From Paraburkholderia saeva (lineage in GTDB: Bacteria > Pseudomonadota > Gammaproteobacteria > Burkholderiales > Burkholderiaceae): 64,000 nt of DNA. The stretch lies in the NCBI RefSeq assembly GCF_907164555.1, contig NZ_CAJQZC010000003.1, forward strand, positions 558,001 through 622,000. Direction: 5' to 3'. Every line of letters starts with the position of its first letter. Position 1 is the first letter of the stretch. The position numbers were made by a program, and so were the translations under genes. Of this stretch, positions 1-8,508 are shown piece by piece. The notes under the pieces are model-generated. The model searched no databases and had not been told where the DNA came from. It was given only the letters and a program-made list of their open reading frames with translations.

Positions 1-274
1 GGCCCGCGTAGAAGCGGTATTGCGTCGCGCCATTGTCGGCGCGCACCTTCACGATGTTCGAATCGCCGAAGTCCAGCATCGAGCCTTGCGGAATCGACGT
101 CGTCTTGAACGGGGCGTTGTGCTTCTGGGCCTGTTCGGTCAGGCAGTTGACCACGTCGCTCACGGAGCGTTGGGTCGGGTGATCGGCGACCGGATCGCCG
201 GCGTCGGGATTCTGGAACTGCGCGCAGGCAGCGAGAAAAAGAGGGATCGAAAGGGTTGCGACAAATTTCTTCAT
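1..274 (-). CDS. Lipoprotein, C-terminus cut off by window edge
   Basis: The reading frame starts at ATG 274 behind a good AGGAGAG ribosome site and is still open at base 1, so only the first 91 residues are visible. The N-terminus is a lipoprotein signal: MKKF, then a hydrophobic stretch and a lipobox LAAC with the acylated Cys at residue 17. The mature part begins AQFQNPDAGDPVAD. I do not recognise a family. It is probably a small envelope protein; function unknown. Confidence 0.7.
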   Translation of the reverse strand, partial: MKKFVATLSIPLFLAACAQFQNPDAGDPVADHPTQRSVSDVVNCLTEQAQKHNAPFKTTSIPQGSMLDFGDSNIVKVRADNGATQYRFYAG

Positions 275-497
275 AACTCTCCTGGCCTTTTCAGTCCGCG
301 CGGGCTGTGTTCGTGGCGCCAGGATGGCGCCGTCAGGCCGCATTTCAGCGTGAACACGGGCAGGCGCGAGGGTGCGGATTAACCGCCATTATATCGGGAC
401 GGTCCCAGGCGGCCCGCGCGCGGGCGTCCGGAGGCCATTCCAGGACGGCTCGCGGTTGCTTCAGATCAGGCAGAACGGATGTATTGGCGCCGTCGTG

Positions 498-2390
498 CTA
501 TTTCTTCTGCTGCGCCTGCGCGGCGAGCCTGACGGCCGCATTGACCGCGCCGTATCCGTCGTAGCCGCCGCGCCGCTCGACGATTTCAAGGAAGAACCGC
601 TGGTCCAGCTGTTCCGTGTACGCGTGGAAGAATTCGCCGCCGCCTTCGTCCCGGTCATACAGGATGTTGCGCGCCCGCATCGCGTCGAGCAGATCGTCGT
701 CGAGGCCGTAGCGCGCGGCGAGGTCGTCGTAATAATTGCGCGGGATGCGCAGCAGCGGCAGGCCGTCCGCGATGAATTCGGGCAGGGCGCTGAAGATATC
801 GGCGGTGCCGAACGCGACGTGGTTCAGGCCCGACCCGCGATACATCGAAAGCGATTCGGACACCGCCGTGTGCCGGTCCACGGAAGCGTTGAGCGCGATG
901 CGCACCGAGCCGTCGCGACTGCGCACCGCGCGGCTGCGCACGAGGCCATACGGGTCGGGAACCAGCCAGTCGGCTTCTGCCTGAAAGCCGAACGCGGTCT
1001 TGAAGAACAGCACCCACGCGTTCAGCGAATCGGCCGGCAGCGACAGGCACACGTGATCGATGCCGGTCAGCGGCCCGACTTCGTTCGGGCCGTTCACGTC
1101 GGTCAGCACGAAATCGGCTTCGAAGAGCGTCGGCTCGTCGGGGGCTTCGTCGACGAAATAATTGAGGCTGCCGTCGGGCCCCTGCACCGCGGGCAGCACG
1201 CGTTCGTTCGGTCCGACGCGGCCCGAGAACGGTGCGTACCGGAAGCCCGCCGCACGCTGGAACGCGAGCTTCGCATCGTCGACACGAAACGCCGACGCGC
1301 ACAGCGACAGCCCATGCTGATTGAAAAACGCACTCGCGAACGAGTCGGCCTCGGCGTTCAGCACGATCGATGCGGCGCCGTGCTGGTACAGCGTGACGTC
1401 CTTCGAGCGATGCTCGCCGGCGCGCCGGAAGCGCAGCCGCGTCAACCAGTCGACGAGCTGGTTGCGCGCGGTGTCGTCGACAGCGAATTCGAGGAACTGA
1501 AAGCCGACGTGCGCGGGCGTGGGCGGCGATTCGTACAGATGTTCGGTTGCTTCCTCCGGCTTGCCTTCGCGCTCGAGCGTAGCGCGCGTTTCTTCTTCGA
1601 GGAAGAGGAGCGAACGGTAGCCGTCGACAGCGGTAATCGCTGTGGGCGCCGCGCGAAAGCCATCGTTGAAGATTTCGAGCGACAGCGGGCCGTCGTAGCC
1701 GGTTTCGATCACGCGCGCCGTGAAGCTCGCCAGATCGAAGTCGCCCTGACCCGGAAAGCAGCGGTAATGACGGCTCCATTCGAGCACGTCCATCGCGAGT
1801 TTGGGCGCATCCGCGATCTGCACGAACGCGATGCGATCGCCCGGAATGGCCGCGATTTCGTCGACCGGATCGTTGATCGACAGCGTGTGAAAGCTGTCGA
1901 GCACGAGCCCGAGATTCGGATGATTGACCGCATCGACAAGCCGCCACGCGTGACGGTACGAATTCACGTGGCGTCCCCACGCGAGCGCCTCGTAACCCGC
2001 GATTACGCCGGCTTCCTGTGCCGCGCGCGCGAGCGTGCCGAGCTGGTCGACGATCAGGGCGTCGTCGCCGATCGTATCCGGCGACACGTTGCTGCACACG
2101 AGAATCCGGTCCGTCCCCAGCTCGTGCATCAGGTCGAACTTGCGTTTCACGCGGTCGAGATTGCGTGCGAGACGCTCGGCGCTTACCCCTTCGAAATCGC
2201 GAAACGGCTGGAACAGGACGATTTCCAGGCCCAGATCGCCCGCGATGCGCCGCACGTCGGCGGGCGAGCCGTCGAAATACAGCAGGTCGTTTTCGAAGAT
2301 CTCGATGCCGTCGAAACCGGCCGCCTGGATGGCCGTCAGTTTCTCGACAAGTGTCCCGCTGATAGACACGGTGGCAATCGAACGCTTCAT
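498..2390 (-). CDS. quiC: 3-dehydroshikimate dehydratase, fused TIM-barrel/HPPD-like protein
   Basis: This 630-aa protein should convert 3-dehydroshikimate to protocatechuate, linking quinate/shikimate catabolism to the beta-ketoadipate pathway. Residues 1 to about 280 form a sugar-phosphate isomerase/AP-endonuclease-type TIM barrel (MKRSIATVSISG at the start, VLDSFHTLS and SLEIFNDGF later). The C-terminal half is a VOC/4-hydroxyphenylpyruvate dioxygenase-like region (GIDHVCLSLP, GLNHVAFGT, GGEFFHAYTEQ). The two-domain layout and length match the QuiC1-type enzymes of Pseudomonas. The ATG at 2390 has a GGAG site; the frame stays open upstream to a GTG at 2522, which I reject because the family begins at MKRS. 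It is divergent from the dehydrogenase gene at 2669, which acts in the same pathway. Confidence 0.88.
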   Translation of the reverse strand: MKRSIATVSISGTLVEKLTAIQAAGFDGIEIFENDLLYFDGSPADVRRIAGDLGLEIVLFQPFRDFEGVSAERLARNLDRVKRKFDLMHELGTDRILVCSNVSPDTIGDDALIVDQLGTLARAAQEAGVIAGYEALAWGRHVNSYRHAWRLVDAVNHPNLGLVLDSFHTLSINDPVDEIAAIPGDRIAFVQIADAPKLAMDVLEWSRHYRCFPGQGDFDLASFTARVIETGYDGPLSLEIFNDGFRAAPTAITAVDGYRSLLFLEEETRATLEREGKPEEATEHLYESPPTPAHVGFQFLEFAVDDTARNQLVDWLTRLRFRRAGEHRSKDVTLYQHGAASIVLNAEADSFASAFFNQHGLSLCASAFRVDDAKLAFQRAAGFRYAPFSGRVGPNERVLPAVQGPDGSLNYFVDEAPDEPTLFEADFVLTDVNGPNEVGPLTGIDHVCLSLPADSLNAWVLFFKTAFGFQAEADWLVPDPYGLVRSRAVRSRDGSVRIALNASVDRHTAVSESLSMYRGSGLNHVAFGTADIFSALPEFIADGLPLLRIPRNYYDDLAARYGLDDDLLDAMRARNILYDRDEGGGEFFHAYTEQLDQRFFLEIVERRGGYDGYGAVNAAVRLAAQAQQKK

Positions 2391-2543
2391 GTAAGACTCC
2401 TGCCTGACTGACGCTGAGAAATGGAACGCGCGAACGGCATGGCGGTGCGGCCGGCAGATCGCGGTCTCATGACACGGGGGCGTTCCCGTCAATACGTACC
2501 TGCAGCATACGCCGACGTGCACCTGCCCGATAATCCAGGATAC

Positions 2544-2572
2544 ACTATAAACGAACTAACTAGATCGTACAA
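2544..2572 (-). promoter_or_regulatory. Sigma-70 promoter of quiC with an operator in its spacer
   Basis: On the minus strand the sequence reads TTGTAC (bases 2572-2567), a 17-bp spacer, then TATAGT (2549-2544): 4/6 and 5/6 matches to the -35 and -10 consensus with ideal spacing. The spacer and -35 carry an imperfect palindrome, GAACTAACTAGATCGTAC at 2553-2570 on the plus strand, centred on CTAG, of the type bound by TetR repressors. A repressor there would block RNA polymerase. The predicted leader is about 145 nt. The likely regulator is the TetR gene at 5039-5719 (inference). Confidence 0.6.
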
Positions 2573-2668
2573 ATTCGTAAAAACCCGTGAGCACGCTGCC
2601 GGCCGTGACCGGCGCGCCGCTCGCACGCAACTGGGGGCCGCCGGCCCCGGATGAAGGCAGGAATGAAA

Positions 2669-3523
2669 ATGAACGTGCAGACATCGCATCTTGTGGGCCT
2701 GATTGGTTCAGGCATCGACGGCTCGCTCAGCCCGGCCATGCACGAGCAGGAAGCGTGGCAACTCGGGCTGAACTACGTCTATCGTCGTATCGACCTGGCC
2801 GCGCTGAAGCTCGATGTCTCCGCGTTGCCGGACCTGCTCGTTGCGGCCGAGCGGATGGGTTACAACGGGCTGAACATCACGTACCCGTGCAAGCAGCACG
2901 TCATCGCGCTGCTCGACGAACTGTCCGACGATGCGCGCGCGCTCGGCGCAGTGAACACCGTGCTGCTCAAGGACGGCCGACGCATCGGGCATAACACCGA
3001 CGGGTCGGGTTTCGCGCGCGCGTTCAAACGCGGCTTGCCGGATGTGTCGCTGGACAACGTGGTGCAACTGGGTGCGGGCGGCGCAGGCGCGGCGGTTGCG
3101 CACGCCGCGCTGACGATGGGCGCGCGTACGTTCACGGTGTTCGATGTCGAGCCGGCGCGGGCCGCTACGCTCGCCGACCATCTTCAGACGCGTTTTCCCG
3201 AGGCACTCGTGAAATCGGGCGGCTCCCTGCCGGACGCCATGGCGGGCGCAACCGGCCTGATTCACGCAACGCCTGTCGGCATGGCAAAGCTACCCGGCAT
3301 GCCGCTGCCGGCGGAACTGCTGCATAGCGGCATGTGGGTTGCCGATGTCGTCTACTTCCCGATCCGCACGGCGCTGCTGCAGGCCGCCGAGGCCGCCGGA
3401 TGCCGCACGCTGAGTGGCGGCGGCATGGCGGTGTATCAGGCAGTCGATGCGTTCCGGCTGTTTACCGGGCTCGAACCCGACGCGGAACGCATGTTCACGC
3501 ACTTCCAGTCGCTGCTGAAATGA
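2669..3523 (+). CDS. Shikimate/quinate dehydrogenase (AroE/YdiB family)
   Basis: This 284-aa enzyme interconverts shikimate or quinate with the 3-dehydro acid. Family motifs are clear: the substrate-binding SLS in GSLSPAMHEQ, NITYPCKQ with the catalytic Lys, the Rossmann loop GAGGAGAAV and HATPVGM. The second strand of the nucleotide fold ends VFDVEPARA. An Asp there, instead of the NRT/R motif of biosynthetic AroE, suggests NAD+ use and a catabolic role. The divergent quiC gene supports this. I chose ATG 2669 because AGGCAGGA lies 6 bases before it; in-frame ATGs at 2651 and 2663 are possible. Confidence 0.85.
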   Translation: MNVQTSHLVGLIGSGIDGSLSPAMHEQEAWQLGLNYVYRRIDLAALKLDVSALPDLLVAAERMGYNGLNITYPCKQHVIALLDELSDDARALGAVNTVLLKDGRRIGHNTDGSGFARAFKRGLPDVSLDNVVQLGAGGAGAAVAHAALTMGARTFTVFDVEPARAATLADHLQTRFPEALVKSGGSLPDAMAGATGLIHATPVGMAKLPGMPLPAELLHSGMWVADVVYFPIRTALLQAAEAAGCRTLSGGGMAVYQAVDAFRLFTGLEPDAERMFTHFQSLLK

Positions 3524-3547
3524 CCGGCATGACCGATGTGACTGGCG

Positions 3548-4789
3548 TTACGCAGGCAACGCGTGGTTATAGCGCGCGATGTCCTCGTAAAACGCATTCA
3601 GTTCGTCGATCGTGACTTCGTGCAGCGGCATGACGATGTTGAAGTGGTCCTTGCCCATCAGGGTAGGGTGCACATACCAGACCCCTTTTTTCGGCTCGAA
3701 CGGCTGGCCCGGTTCGACGAAGTCATGGGCGTGCCCGAGCGGGAATTGCGCCGACGGCACGCTCACAAGGCCATCGTTCGGGCGCCACGCCGCGTAGCCC
3801 CCGCCGAGGTCCTTCTTGTTGAGACCCACCGCTGCACCCGTCGGTTTCAGCATGGGGTTCATGTTGGGCGTCGGCACGCGAACGCCCTGCGGGCCGGGGA
3901 ACGTGCCGTCGATCGCGTATGACGCGTAGTACACGTTCTCCGATGTCAGCGCCCACGCATTCTGGAAATGTGCCGCGACGGTGGAGAGATCGTAGATGCA
4001 GCCGTCATTGGTTTTCCAGATGTGGCTTTCGAGCACGCGCTGGATGTATGCCTCGTGGCCTTCTCCCTCCTCGCGCTGCAGGCCCCAGTGCTTCAGGTTG
4101 AAGTCATAGAGCGGTTCATTGCCAGCCACGCCCGCGAGTGCCGCCACGCTGTAAAAAACGTCCCTGAGAAAGGCCGGAAAGTTGAGGTAGTCGTCTGCCG
4201 TGAGCGCGCCGTTCTGCACGCCGGCCACCGACGTGAAGCTGTGCACCCAGCGCTTGCCGCCCTTGAAGAGATCCGAGGTGGGTGCTTCGCGCGGGCCCGG
4301 TTCGAATGCCATTTCGTCGGGGTCGCCGTGTTCGAGCAGCTGGATCAGCGTGCGTCCGGTCGGGCCGCCCATGCTGTGGCCGATCATATGGATCTTGTGC
4401 GTTTCGCTCCATTCCGGAAGGATGCCTGGGTAGCTGCGCCCATAACGCTCATGCCCATAGCGCGCCGAGTGAACCGCACCGTAGTCGACCACGCCGCCGC
4501 GAATGAAGCAGTACAGTTCGCAGGCGCGGTCCCAGTTGCTCGACAACGGTCCCATCGATGCTGTGAACGTCTCGTAACCCTTGCTCTTCAGATACGCCTG
4601 GATGTCGCCTTTGGCGCCGCCCCAGTAGCGGAAAAGCTGCCCGAACAGCTCGTCGCGGCCCCAGCCGGCCATGCCGTGAACGAGCACGGTCGGATAGCGG
4701 TTGTGTGCCGGTGGATTTCTGGGCGCGTGCGATGTTGCGTGCGAAGCGGGTTGTGCGGGTGACGTGACGGCGTGTCGGGTACTCGGCAT
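3548..4789 (-). CDS. Family I.5-like triacylglycerol lipase (zinc-binding type)
   Basis: This 413-aa alpha/beta hydrolase resembles the thermostable lipases of Geobacillus and staphylococci. Visible features are YPTVLVHGMAGWG (oxyanion region), GHSMGG with nucleophile Ser139, NDGLV with the likely catalytic Asp, and DHFNIV with the likely catalytic His. The structural zinc site of that family is also present: SNWDRACE (Asp88) and two His six residues apart in VHSARYGHERYGR (107 and 113). The N-terminus is polar and I see no Sec signal or lipobox, so the route of secretion, if any, is unclear. ATG 4789 is preferred; an upstream in-frame start at 4903 adds 38 residues, also without a signal. 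It is convergent with the dehydrogenase gene. Confidence 0.82.
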   Translation of the reverse strand: MPSTRHAVTSPAQPASHATSHAPRNPPAHNRYPTVLVHGMAGWGRDELFGQLFRYWGGAKGDIQAYLKSKGYETFTASMGPLSSNWDRACELYCFIRGGVVDYGAVHSARYGHERYGRSYPGILPEWSETHKIHMIGHSMGGPTGRTLIQLLEHGDPDEMAFEPGPREAPTSDLFKGGKRWVHSFTSVAGVQNGALTADDYLNFPAFLRDVFYSVAALAGVAGNEPLYDFNLKHWGLQREEGEGHEAYIQRVLESHIWKTNDGCIYDLSTVAAHFQNAWALTSENVYYASYAIDGTFPGPQGVRVPTPNMNPMLKPTGAAVGLNKKDLGGGYAAWRPNDGLVSVPSAQFPLGHAHDFVEPGQPFEPKKGVWYVHPTLMGKDHFNIVMPLHEVTIDELNAFYEDIARYNHALPA

Positions 4790-5038
4790 CTTCGGAATCT
4801 CGTCGTAGAGTGATTGAAAGGATTGCGGCGGCGGGTTCAGCGAACGACACTGTCCCGCGCGCACCGAAGCGCAGTCAAAGCCAATACGGCAAGAGGCTGA
4901 CAATAATCAGGATCGCGAAATATTTGACAGATTTTTTAGTAATTGTCTGAACTATTGCGACGCTGGTTACTTCAGGTGAGGCGGGTGGAATAGAGGCTGT
5001 ATCAAGACGAACGCGGCGCATCCCGCGCTGCCCGCCTG

Positions 5039-5719
5039 TCAGTCCTCGCGCTTGACGAAACGCTGCACGGCATCGACCACCATCGCGCGATGGCGCCCTC
5101 GCAGGCGCGGGTGCGACGGGTCGCGCCCAAACGCGGCGCCGAACGTATGACGGTTCGCGACCCGATGAAAGCACAGCGAGCTGATCATCAGGTACAGGTC
5201 GAACGCATCGATATCGTCGCGGAACTGGCCGGCGGCCACGCCGCGTGCGAGGAGATCTTCGATCGTTCGCAGCACGCTTGCATTGCGCTGCTTGAACGTC
5301 TTCAGCTGCTCGATGTATTTCGCGTCGTGAATGTTCTCGATATTGACGAGACGAACGAAGTCGCGATGTTTGTCGTGATAGTCGAACGTGAATTCGACGA
5401 GCGTCAGCAGGCCGCTGCGCGGATCCAGTTCGCCGATGTTCAGATCCTGCTCGTGCGTGCGGATATCGCCGTATACCTTGTCGAGCACAGCCTCGTACAA
5501 CCCTTCCTTGCTGCCGAAGTAGTAGTACAGCATGCGCTTCGTGGTGTTCGTACGTTCGGCGATCGCGTCGACCCGGGCGCCGCTGAGACCCATCGCGGAA
5601 AATTCCTCGGTTGCGACTTCGAGGATGTTCCGTTTGGTCTGTTCGGGATCGTACTTGCGCCGGGCTTCAGACGGGATGCCGATATTGTCGGGCTCGGCTG
5701 CCTTGATTCCCTTTTTCAT
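5039..5719 (-). CDS. TetR/AcrR family transcriptional regulator
   Basis: A 226-aa DNA-binding protein. The N-terminal helix-turn-helix spans about residues 25-75 (RRKYDPEQTKRNILEVATEEF, then RVDAIAERTNTTKRMLYYYF and GSKEGLYEAVL). The rest is an alpha-helical ligand-binding domain with the FVRLVNIENIHDAKYI type of sequence. Its closest catabolic neighbours are the quinate/shikimate genes, whose promoter carries a TetR-like palindrome, so it may be their repressor (inference). The FAD oxidase gene upstream is separated from it by a terminator. No strong ribosome site precedes ATG 5719. Confidence 0.87.
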   Translation of the reverse strand: MKKGIKAAEPDNIGIPSEARRKYDPEQTKRNILEVATEEFSAMGLSGARVDAIAERTNTTKRMLYYYFGSKEGLYEAVLDKVYGDIRTHEQDLNIGELDPRSGLLTLVEFTFDYHDKHRDFVRLVNIENIHDAKYIEQLKTFKQRNASVLRTIEDLLARGVAAGQFRDDIDAFDLYLMISSLCFHRVANRHTFGAAFGRDPSHPRLRGRHRAMVVDAVQRFVKRED

Positions 5720-5758
5720 TTTGCATATCAGCGGCGATGACGGCGCATTCTAGCACGT

Positions 5759-5810
5759 CGAAAAGCCCCGTCCGACGCGGGTTTGCGGCATTTCGCAGCG
5801 GGGCTTTCAA
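5759..5810 (-). terminator. Intrinsic terminator after the FAD oxidoreductase gene
   Basis: AAAGCCCCG (5762-5770) pairs perfectly with CGGGGCTTT (5799-5807) across a 28-nt loop. Read on the minus strand, the stem ends in a short T run (GGGGCTTTT), the normal form of a factor-independent terminator. It begins about 20 bases after the oxidoreductase stop codon and insulates the tetR gene. Confidence 0.65.
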
Positions 5811-5829
5811 GGCGCGCGCGCACGTGCTG

Positions 5830-7113
5830 CTAGCGCGGCGGCCGGTTGCGCGCGGCGAGTGCATCACGTGTTTGCATCGTCGTGTACGTGAGTTGCGCGG
5901 CAGCGAGACCGAGCGCGCCGAACGTGCGCGTGAGACCGAAATTGCCGAACGCTTCGGGCACCGGACGCTCGCCCGAAATCGCCGCCGCGAGCAGTTCGCC
6001 TGAAACGGTTGTCGGCGCCATGCCGTGTCCGCCGAAGCCGACCGCGTACCAGACGCCGTCGGCGCTCTGGCCGATCTGCGGCATCTTGTGCCGCGCGTAG
6101 CTCATCAAGCCGCCCCACGCATGATCGACGCGCACGTCGTGCAGTTGCGGATACACCTTCAGCAGATCGCGGCGCAGCAGGCGGGCGATCGCTTCCGGCT
6201 CGCGATCGCGTATCGAGATGCGGCCGCCCCACAGAATCCGCGTGTCGGGCAGCGGGCGGTAATAGTCGAAAGCGAAGCGCGTGTCGTATACCGCTGACGC
6301 ACAGTCGATCGCCTCTTTCAGGCGCGCGCCGAGCGGCTCGGTTGCCATCACGTAGGTCGCCACCGGCAACACCGCGCGCTCGACCCGGCGATAGACGTTG
6401 CGCGCGTAACCGCCGCCTGCCATCACGACGTGCTGCGCATCGATCGCGCCTTCAGCGGTTTTGACGAGAAAGCCGTTTCCCTCACGCTCGAGGCTTACAA
6501 CCGGCGAGTGCTCGTAAAGATCGGCGCCGGCTGCGACCGCGGCGCGCGCCACGCCGAGCACGTACTTCAGCGGATGAAAATGAAATGCGTTGTGTTCGAG
6601 CAGGCCGCCGTGATAGCGGCGTGACTTCAGTCTGTCAGCGAGTTCTGCTTCGGTAAGCGGCGTCCAGTCGACGCCGAACGCGTCCTTCATCAGACGTCGC
6701 TGCGTGTCGAGCCGCGCGGGTTCGTCGAACCAGTTCGCAAGAATCACGCCGGCGTGCGTCGCGTCGCAGTCGATGTGATAACGCTGGATGCGCGCGCGCA
6801 TCAGGTCGACGGCGTCGGTGGTGAGCGTATAGAGCTCGCGCGCGCGTTGGGCCCCGAGCGCCTTCAGCAGGTCCGCGCAGTCGAGGCTGTAGCCGCCGAA
6901 CACGAACCCGCCGTTACGGCCCGACGCGCCGAAGCCCATCTGCTTCGCTTCGAGCACGATGACATCGCGGACACTGCGCTCGACGAGCCCAAGCGCCGTC
7001 GAAAGCCCGGCGAGCCCACCGCCGACGATACACACCTGCGCGCTGCGCCGGCCTGTGAGCCGCGCGTGTTCGGGACGGGTGACGGTTGCTTCGTAGAAAC
7101 TTTGCATAAGCAT
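5830..7113 (-). CDS. FAD-dependent amine oxidoreductase (PuuB/DadA-like)
   Basis: A 427-aa D-amino-acid-oxidase-fold flavoprotein. The ADP-binding motif is VCIVGGGLAGLSTALGL at residues 27-43, followed by VIVLEAKQMGFGASGRNGG, typical of the gamma-glutamylputrescine oxidase (PuuB) branch. YAVGFGGHGMAPT near the C-terminus is the second FAD-contact region. A role in oxidising gamma-glutamylputrescine or a related amine would fit the putrescine operon near 58-62 kb, which lacks its own PuuB, but the two are 50 kb apart. The start could be ATG 7113 or ATG 7107 two codons on. Confidence 0.8.
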   Translation of the reverse strand: MLMQSFYEATVTRPEHARLTGRRSAQVCIVGGGLAGLSTALGLVERSVRDVIVLEAKQMGFGASGRNGGFVFGGYSLDCADLLKALGAQRARELYTLTTDAVDLMRARIQRYHIDCDATHAGVILANWFDEPARLDTQRRLMKDAFGVDWTPLTEAELADRLKSRRYHGGLLEHNAFHFHPLKYVLGVARAAVAAGADLYEHSPVVSLEREGNGFLVKTAEGAIDAQHVVMAGGGYARNVYRRVERAVLPVATYVMATEPLGARLKEAIDCASAVYDTRFAFDYYRPLPDTRILWGGRISIRDREPEAIARLLRRDLLKVYPQLHDVRVDHAWGGLMSYARHKMPQIGQSADGVWYAVGFGGHGMAPTTVSGELLAAAISGERPVPEAFGNFGLTRTFGALGLAAAQLTYTTMQTRDALAARNRPPR

Positions 7114-7159
7114 TTACGCGCCCGGTGCCGCAGCAGGACCCCGGACGCTCAACAGGGTT

Positions 7160-7939
7160 TCAGGACACCGGCAGCAGCTTGCCGCTGAACACGACCGGCC
7201 CGGTCGGGCCATTGGGGTTCGGCGAGCCGCCCACCGGTTCGATCGACACAGCCAGTGCCGGATAGTGCTGCGGTTTTTGCTGGCCGGTCGGCAGTGTGGC
7301 GTCGCCATGATCCGGCATCACGCCAAGCGAGACCGGATGACCACTCGCCGGCAGGCCCCACAACTGCAGCGTCTTGCCTGCCGGCGGGGCGGCGTCGGTC
7401 AGCCGGTGCAGCCTGACGGCCGCGTGTGCCGAATCCCACGAAATCAGGATCACCGCGTCTGATTTTTTGTCACTCAGCACGGCGACGTGTGTGATGGCGA
7501 GCGCCGGCTGCCCGGCAACCTGCGGTGCCTCGACGGGTTGCGTCGGTCCGTGCGGCAGGAGGCCGCGCACGGCCAGCACCAGCGCGACTGCCGCGAGCGC
7601 CGTAATACCGATCGCCCAGCCGCGCCAGAACGCGAGGTTCTCGAACCACGTGCGCGGTTCTGGCCGCGCGGCTTGTGTCGTGCGCGCTTCGAGCTGGCGG
7701 CGTGCGGCAAAACCCAGCTGTTCCTCGATTGCCTGCCAGACCCGCGCCGGCGGCATGCGCGCCGGCGCGAGTTCCGTCATTGGCGCGAGGCGGCTCTCCC
7801 AGTCGTTTACCGCGCGGCGGATCACGGGGTCATGTTCGGCGTAACGCTGCAAACGACGGCGTGCGCCACCGCGCAGCGTGCCGACGACATATTCCGCCGC
7901 CAGCATGTCGACTGTTTCGGGATGTCGATGCAGATCCAT
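7160..7939 (-). CDS. Anti-sigma factor, RskA family
   Basis: A 259-aa membrane protein that should hold the adjacent ECF sigma factor inactive. The cytoplasmic N-terminal part (about 1-90) starts MDLHRHPETVDMLAAEYVVGTL, the usual opening of RskA/anti-sigma-K proteins. One membrane segment follows (GWAIGITALAAVALVLAV, about residues 109-126), then a periplasmic RskA domain with SWDSAHAAVRL and GKTLQLWGLPASG. ATG 7939 overlaps the sigma factor stop codon (TGATG), so the two are translationally coupled. Confidence 0.87.
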   Translation of the reverse strand: MDLHRHPETVDMLAAEYVVGTLRGGARRRLQRYAEHDPVIRRAVNDWESRLAPMTELAPARMPPARVWQAIEEQLGFAARRQLEARTTQAARPEPRTWFENLAFWRGWAIGITALAAVALVLAVRGLLPHGPTQPVEAPQVAGQPALAITHVAVLSDKKSDAVILISWDSAHAAVRLHRLTDAAPPAGKTLQLWGLPASGHPVSLGVMPDHGDATLPTGQQKPQHYPALAVSIEPVGGSPNPNGPTGPVVFSGKLLPVS

Positions 7940-8508
7940 CAAAGGCCCCCGATGCAGGATTTGAGCTTCTGCAGCCCACGGCGGATCCACGATTTGACGG
8001 TGCCAAGCGGCACGGTCAGCACCTGGGCGATCTCGCTATGGCTCTGGTCGCGCAGGTAAGCAAGCGCGACGGCCTGACGTTGCACCGGTTCCAGGGTTTC
8101 CATGCACCGCGCGAGTTGACGGGCTTCGGCGCTCATCGACGAAAGTTCTTCCGGATTCGGGTCACCCGATGCCACGAGATCGTCCAGTGCATCGCTCCAT
8201 TCGGTCTCCATCGCGTGGGTCCGCCTCAGATGGTCGAGCGCACGGTTTCGCACAATGGCGGACATCCACGTCATCGGGGCTGACAGGGCGCGGCGGTAGT
8301 CGCCCGCGTAGCGCCAGATATTGACGAAGCTGTCCTGCAGCACTTCTTCGGCCCACTCGGGCCTGCTCAATATACGGAGCGCGAGGCCAAACAGTTTCGG
8401 CGAAGCGGCGTCATATAGCTCGCGCAGCGCCGAAGCATCTTCTCCGGCGACACGCTCAAGCAACGCGACGAGGGCTTCCGGCGCCAGTTCGGGTGTGTTG
8501 GCTGTCAT
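7939..8508 (-). CDS. ECF sigma-70 family RNA polymerase sigma factor
   Basis: A 189-aa sigma factor. Region 2 is visible in LRELYDAASPKLFGLALRIL and EEVLQDSFVNIWRYAGDY. Region 4 is visible in LEPVQRQAVALAYLRDQSHSEI, followed by the helix-turn-helix VPLGTVKSWIRRGLQKLKS. It is SigK-like in organisation, with its RskA anti-sigma factor immediately downstream and overlapping by one base. ATG 8508 begins the conserved part; the frame is open to a TTG at 8547. The pair probably responds to an envelope or oxidative signal, but no target can be read here. Confidence 0.88.
   Translation of the reverse strand: MTANTPELAPEALVALLERVAGEDASALRELYDAASPKLFGLALRILSRPEWAEEVLQDSFVNIWRYAGDYRRALSAPMTWMSAIVRNRALDHLRRTHAMETEWSDALDDLVASGDPNPEELSSMSAEARQLARCMETLEPVQRQAVALAYLRDQSHSEIAQVLTVPLGTVKSWIRRGLQKLKSCIGGL

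Noticed and set aside
372..2411. 679-codon plus-strand open frame opposite quiC
   Set aside because: It is the mirror of a GC-rich gene with strong third-position bias. Its translation is Arg/Val/Ala-rich with no domain, and the minus strand carries a clear two-domain enzyme.
4875..5174. Minus-strand frame ending in a membrane-helix-like tail (KYFAILIIVSLLPYWL)
   Set aside because: The hydrophobic end comes from a short AT-rich stretch. No start codon or ribosome site lies between that stretch and the tetR coding region.
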